From assembly GCA_003279845.1 (NCBI GenBank), contig QCGP01000013.1:1-37231 (forward strand): DNA of 37,231 nt. Direction: 5' to 3'. Source of the stretch: Prochlorococcus sp. AG-388-F11 (GTDB lineage Bacteria > Cyanobacteriota > Cyanobacteriia > PCC-6307 > Cyanobiaceae). Shown piece by piece: positions 33,696-37,231 of this stretch; within the stretch, counting starts at the first letter, position 1; each line of letters begins with the position of its first letter. A model generated the notes under the pieces. It saw nothing but the letters and a program-made list of their open reading frames with translations, ran no database searches and had not been told where the DNA came from. Both the position numbers and the translations under genes were made by a program.

Positions 33696-34524
33696 GAAAA
33701 ACCCTTGGCCAAAAGGCTGGGGACAAAAAACCTCAATTATGGGAGTTATTAATTTAACTCCGGATTCATTTAGTGATGGAGGAGATTTAGATTCCTCAAA
33801 AAAAGTTTTAGATCAAGTAAATCATTTTTTGCGTAATGGCGTGGATGTTATAGATCTTGGTGCTCAGAGTACAAGGCCTGGTGCTAAAGAAGTTGGTCCT
33901 AGTATAGAAATAAAAAGATTGATCCCATATTTGAAATTAATAAAATCTGAATATCCAGAAGTTTTAATCTCTATTGATACCTTTAATTCTGATGTCGCTT
34001 ATGAAGCTCTTTTAAATGGTGCTAATTGGATAAATGATGTCACTGGAGGAAGAAGAGATATAAATATTTTGGATGTCGTATCAAAATTTAACTGTCCATT
34101 CGTTATAACTCATAGTCGTGGTAATAGTCAGAATATGAATCAACTCTCTAATTACAAGAATGTATTGAGTGATGTTAAGTGCTCGCTTGATAATTTAATA
34201 AAGAGTGCTTTAGAAAAAAATATATCTGAAAGAAATATAATAGTGGATCCTGGAATTGGTTTTTCAAAGGATATCATTCATAATTTGGAAATCTTGAGAA
34301 ACTTAGATGTATTTAAAAAATGGAATTTACCAATTTTAATAGGTGCATCAAGGAAAAGATTTATAGGAGAAATTTTGCATGAGAAGAATCCAAAAGAAAG
34401 GGATATAGGTACACTTGCAATAAGTTGTCTTTGTTCTCAATTTAATATTGATATTGTGAGAGTTCACAACGTTAAACTAAATTATCAAATTCTAAAAGTA
34501 GCTGATAGGATTTACAGAAAATAA
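33670..34524 (+). CDS. folP: Dihydropteroate synthase
   Basis: A 284-residue folate-synthesis enzyme that joins 7,8-dihydropterin pyrophosphate and p-aminobenzoate. Hallmarks are [44 protein letters not shown] and the C-terminal [12 protein letters not shown]. The start is TTG at 33670 (or TTG at 33679), inside the end of tpiA. This is the target of sulfonamides. Coupling to tpiA gives folate synthesis the same mRNA as central carbon metabolism. Confidence 0.96.
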   Translation: MQELQITNKKNPWPKGWGQKTSIMGVINLTPDSFSDGGDLDSSKKVLDQVNHFLRNGVDVIDLGAQSTRPGAKEVGPSIEIKRLIPYLKLIKSEYPEVLISIDTFNSDVAYEALLNGANWINDVTGGRRDINILDVVSKFNCPFVITHSRGNSQNMNQLSNYKNVLSDVKCSLDNLIKSALEKNISERNIIVDPGIGFSKDIIHNLEILRNLDVFKKWNLPILIGASRKRFIGEILHEKNPKERDIGTLAISCLCSQFNIDIVRVHNVKLNYQILKVADRIYRK

Positions 34525-34537
34525 TAAATTTATTATT
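34520..34537. terminator. Possible bidirectional terminator folP/chlH
   Basis: A perfect 18-nt palindrome AATAATAAATTTATTATT spans the folP stop and the end of chlH, which converge with an 8-nt gap. It is A+T-only, so a weak hairpin at best. Confidence 0.35.
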
Positions 34538-37231
34538 CTTTAACTCCTTCAATTTTATCCTCTACCTCTTGGTATAGTTCTTTCAACTGTTCTATATTTT
34601 CATCTGAAGTTTCCCAATATCCCCTACCATTGACTTCTAGCAAAGTCCCAACAATTCTTCTAAAACTATTAGGATTAAGATCCATTAATCTTTTCCTCAT
34701 CTCTTCGTCATTTATAAACGTTTCATTAGTTTCTTCATATACAAAATTATCTACTTGACCACTTGTCGCACTCCAACCAAGAGTGTAATTTAGTCTGTTA
34801 GAAAGTTCTCTAACTCCTTCATACCCAGATTTGAGCATACCTTCATACCACTTAGGATTTAAAAGTTTTGTTCTTGAGTCTAATCTGATAGTTTCTCCAA
34901 GTGTTCTAACTTGAGCATTAGAAGTGGTAGTGTCTGCTATGTAGCTACTTGGTTCTTTTCCATCATCTCTTAGTGTCTTAATTAATTTTGTTGGATCTGA
35001 GTCAAAATAATGACTTACATCTGTTAAAGAAATCTCTGAGGAATCAAGGTTTTGAAATGTAACATCTGCCGTTTTCATTACTGACTCAAATACCTCTCTT
35101 TTTTGGTTCATTTCACCTGGATTATCGGCATTAAATGCATATGTTTTGCGTGATAAATACATTTCTTGTAATTCATTTTCTTCCTCCCATGTTGAATTTT
35201 CTACGGCTAAATTAACATTTGAACTGTAACTTCCACTTGCATTAGAGAATACTCTCGCTGAGGCTTCTCTGATAGAAGTTCCTTCTTTTTCTGCTTGTTC
35301 TAGTGAATGTTTTCTTACAAAATTAGATTCCAATGGTTCATCAGCTTCAGCTGCTAATTTGACTGCCTGATCTATTAATGCCATTTGATTGATAAATAGA
35401 TCTCTAAATACTCCTGAACAGTTAACTACTACATCTATTCTTGGCCTACCTAATTCTTCTAAAGGGATTAATTCTAGTTTGTTAATTCTTCCAACAGAAT
35501 CAGGTTTTGGTTTTACCCCAACAAACCAAAGGATTTGTGCCAGTGATTCTCCGTAAGTTTTGATGTTATCAGTACCCCATAAAACACAAGCTATTGTTTC
35601 AGGCCATGTTCCTTGTTCCTCCTTTTGTCTTACAATTAATTTATCAACAACAGACTTCGCTGCAGCTACTGCTGCTGTAGTTGGGATTGATTGAGGATCA
35701 AGTGCATGGATATTTTTACCACTGGGCAAAACACCAGGATTTCTTATGGGATCTCCACCTGGTCCAGGTAAAACATAATTTCCATCTAGTGCTTTAATGA
35801 GGCTATCCATTTCTTTGTCTGCGCAGACCTGTTCCAGACAGAAAAGTAAGTAATCAAATAATTTATTTAATTCCTTCTGATTAACTTCATTAAATTCATT
35901 TAATCTGCATACTCTTAGCCAAGGGGTAGGCAGATTTAGACCAAAAACTTTAAGTAAATCGAAAAGTTTGGAAAGCAGTGATTTTTCTAAATAAACTCTG
36001 CCATCAACAATTTTTAAAGAGTTGACCATCGCAAAAATCGACTCTCTTGCTGTCTTTAAGATTTTTTCATTTAACTCTACAAATTTAAGTTCACCTTTAT
36101 TATTACCATCATAAATTTCTTCAATAGTTAGACCGATGGATTCTGCGAGTAATCCAGGAAGAGATCTTAAACCTTCTTGTTCTCTCTCTAAAGATGCAAT
36201 ATTTACAAGTGTTGCAACAGCTTCTTCTGCTGTTGGAGCTTCTCCAATTGTATGAAGACCGCAAGGTAACAATCTACTTTCAATTTCCATCAACTGTTTA
36301 TAGATATTACCAACAAATAAATCTCTTTCATCTATTGAAAGTTCTTCTGCGTCTTTTGAAGGAAGCTCTACATCTTTGTCAAGGTTACATTGTTTAGAAG
36401 TCTCAACAATTGCATTAACTATTTGAATACCCCTACTATTTTCTCTTAGTTGTTGATAAGAACCAACGAGTTCACTTAGTTCTTTAAGTCCTTTATAGAG
36501 TCCTGCATTTTCTGCTGGAGGAGTTAGATAACTAATAGTTGAAGCGTACCCTCTTCTCTTAGCAATTGTTGCTTCAGATGGATTATTTGCGGCATAGTAA
36601 TACAAATTAGGCAATGATCCAATTAGAGAATCTGGATAGCATGTTTCACTCATACCCATCTGTTTCCCAGGCATAAATTCAAGTGAGCCATGAGTTCCAA
36701 AATGAAGAACAGCATCAGCACCCCAGATTTTTTCTACATAGGTATAATAAGCCGCAAAACCATGATGAGGACTAGCACTTCTAGAATAAAGTAATCTCAT
36801 TGGATCACCTTCATAACCAAATGTAGGTTGAACTCCTATAAAAACATTTCCAAAATGTTTTCCATATATAAGAAGATTTTGCCCGTCACTATTTAGGTTG
36901 CCAGGAGGTTTACCCCAATTCTCTTCAAGTCTTTGTGAATATGGTGTGAACTCTTCGTATTCTTTTACTGACATCTTATGAGCAATATTCAACTCCGGGG
37001 AACCATCCATTGCTTCAGGGTTGTTAATTACTTTTTCCATTAATTCTTTTGAATTACTTGGAAGTTCATCTATTTGATATCCTTTCGATTTCATTTCAAG
37101 AAGTACTCTATAAATAGAACCGAAAACATTCAAGTATGCTGCAGTACCTACATTTCCTTTGTCTGGAGGAAAACTAAATACTGTAATAGCTAATTTTTTG
37201 TCCTTTCTTTGCTTTACCCTTAAAGTTGACC
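34533..37231 (-). CDS. chlH: Magnesium chelatase subunit H (partial)
   Basis: The large porphyrin-binding subunit that, with ChlI and ChlD, inserts Mg into protoporphyrin IX, the first committed step of chlorophyll synthesis. About 899 residues are present; the frame stays open to the window edge, so the N-terminal third is missing (family length about 1,330). A TTG at 37133 is internal: just upstream the frame reads [20 protein letters not shown], typical ChlH. Other hallmarks are [61 protein letters not shown] and the C-terminal [20 protein letters not shown]. Confidence 0.97.
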   Translation of the reverse strand, partial: STLRVKQRKDKKLAITVFSFPPDKGNVGTAAYLNVFGSIYRVLLEMKSKGYQIDELPSNSKELMEKVINNPEAMDGSPELNIAHKMSVKEYEEFTPYSQRLEENWGKPPGNLNSDGQNLLIYGKHFGNVFIGVQPTFGYEGDPMRLLYSRSASPHHGFAAYYTYVEKIWGADAVLHFGTHGSLEFMPGKQMGMSETCYPDSLIGSLPNLYYYAANNPSEATIAKRRGYASTISYLTPPAENAGLYKGLKELSELVGSYQQLRENSRGIQIVNAIVETSKQCNLDKDVELPSKDAEELSIDERDLFVGNIYKQLMEIESRLLPCGLHTIGEAPTAEEAVATLVNIASLEREQEGLRSLPGLLAESIGLTIEEIYDGNNKGELKFVELNEKILKTARESIFAMVNSLKIVDGRVYLEKSLLSKLFDLLKVFGLNLPTPWLRVCRLNEFNEVNQKELNKLFDYLLFCLEQVCADKEMDSLIKALDGNYVLPGPGGDPIRNPGVLPSGKNIHALDPQSIPTTAAVAAAKSVVDKLIVRQKEEQGTWPETIACVLWGTDNIKTYGESLAQILWFVGVKPKPDSVGRINKLELIPLEELGRPRIDVVVNCSGVFRDLFINQMALIDQAVKLAAEADEPLESNFVRKHSLEQAEKEGTSIREASARVFSNASGSYSSNVNLAVENSTWEEENELQEMYLSRKTYAFNADNPGEMNQKREVFESVMKTADVTFQNLDSSEISLTDVSHYFDSDPTKLIKTLRDDGKEPSSYIADTTTSNAQVRTLGETIRLDSRTKLLNPKWYEGMLKSGYEGVRELSNRLNYTLGWSATSGQVDNFVYEETNETFINDEEMRKRLMDLNPNSFRRIVGTLLEVNGRGYWETSDENIEQLKELYQEVEDKIEGVKE

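Noticed and set aside
34533..37133. Complete 866-residue chlH starting at TTG 37133
   Set aside because: The frame continues with typical ChlH sequence to the window edge, so this TTG is an internal leucine and the gene is truncated by the window, not in the genome.

Overview
The window looks like core chromosome of a streamlined marine picocyanobacterium, most likely high-light-clade Prochlorococcus. The reasons are the very low G+C by eye, dense packing with many 1-26 nt overlaps, frequent TTG/GTG starts, and cyanobacterial marker genes: magnesium chelatase ChlH, a PetP/DUF2862 protein, a CGLD27/DUF1230 protein, a DUF3318 protein and many tiny single-helix membrane proteins. The strain cannot be fixed from the sequence alone. 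I see no insertion sequence, prophage or CRISPR array.

Layout. 1-9.7 kb: a thioredoxin-type glutathione peroxidase (-); a small membrane protein with purT (+); a zinc-ribbon protein; aminopeptidase N (-); a secreted small protein whose real start appears to be an ATT codon; an atypical metallo-beta-lactamase-fold protein; a DCC-family thiol oxidoreductase; and a run of tiny membrane proteins, three of them (2537-2698, 8754-8870, 8940-9116) easily missed by gene callers. 9.8-11.7 kb: membrane protein, GNAT acetyltransferase, peptidase E, conserved hypothetical. 12.1-14.7 kb: a very A+T-rich, translationally coupled pair (MTHFR-like TIM-barrel protein and renalase-like flavoprotein) facing a uridine-kinase-like gene. 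15.0-17.3 kb: a lysine-rich helix-hairpin-helix protein, ribosomal protein S21 (rpsU, TTG start), and a nucleoside-salvage operon (phosphoribosyltransferase plus nucleoside 2-deoxyribosyltransferase). 17.5-21.1 kb: small membrane or exported proteins, an HNH endonuclease, a TSUP/TauE permease, and a probable small RNA (about 93 nt, minus strand) with an 18-bp dyad over its promoter.

21.1-24.4 kb: a three-gene ABC-2 exporter operon and the PetP-like gene. 24.7-27.3 kb: initiator tRNA-fMet, L-asparaginase II, CGLD27, RsfS and DUF3318 on the minus strand. 27.4-37.2 kb: carB, a small coiled-coil protein, an MsbA-like ABC exporter, an S4-domain protein, tpiA overlapping folP, and the 3' two-thirds of chlH running off the right edge.

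Functionally the window mixes one-carbon/folate and nucleotide metabolism (purT, carB, folP, MTHFR-like, salvage operon), photosynthesis (chlH, petP-like, CGLD27), translation (rpsU, rsfS, tRNA-fMet, S4 protein) and redox or envelope functions. The most promising less-described items are the MTHFR-like/renalase-like pair, the dyad-controlled small RNA, the ATT-initiated secreted protein and the tiny membrane proteins.
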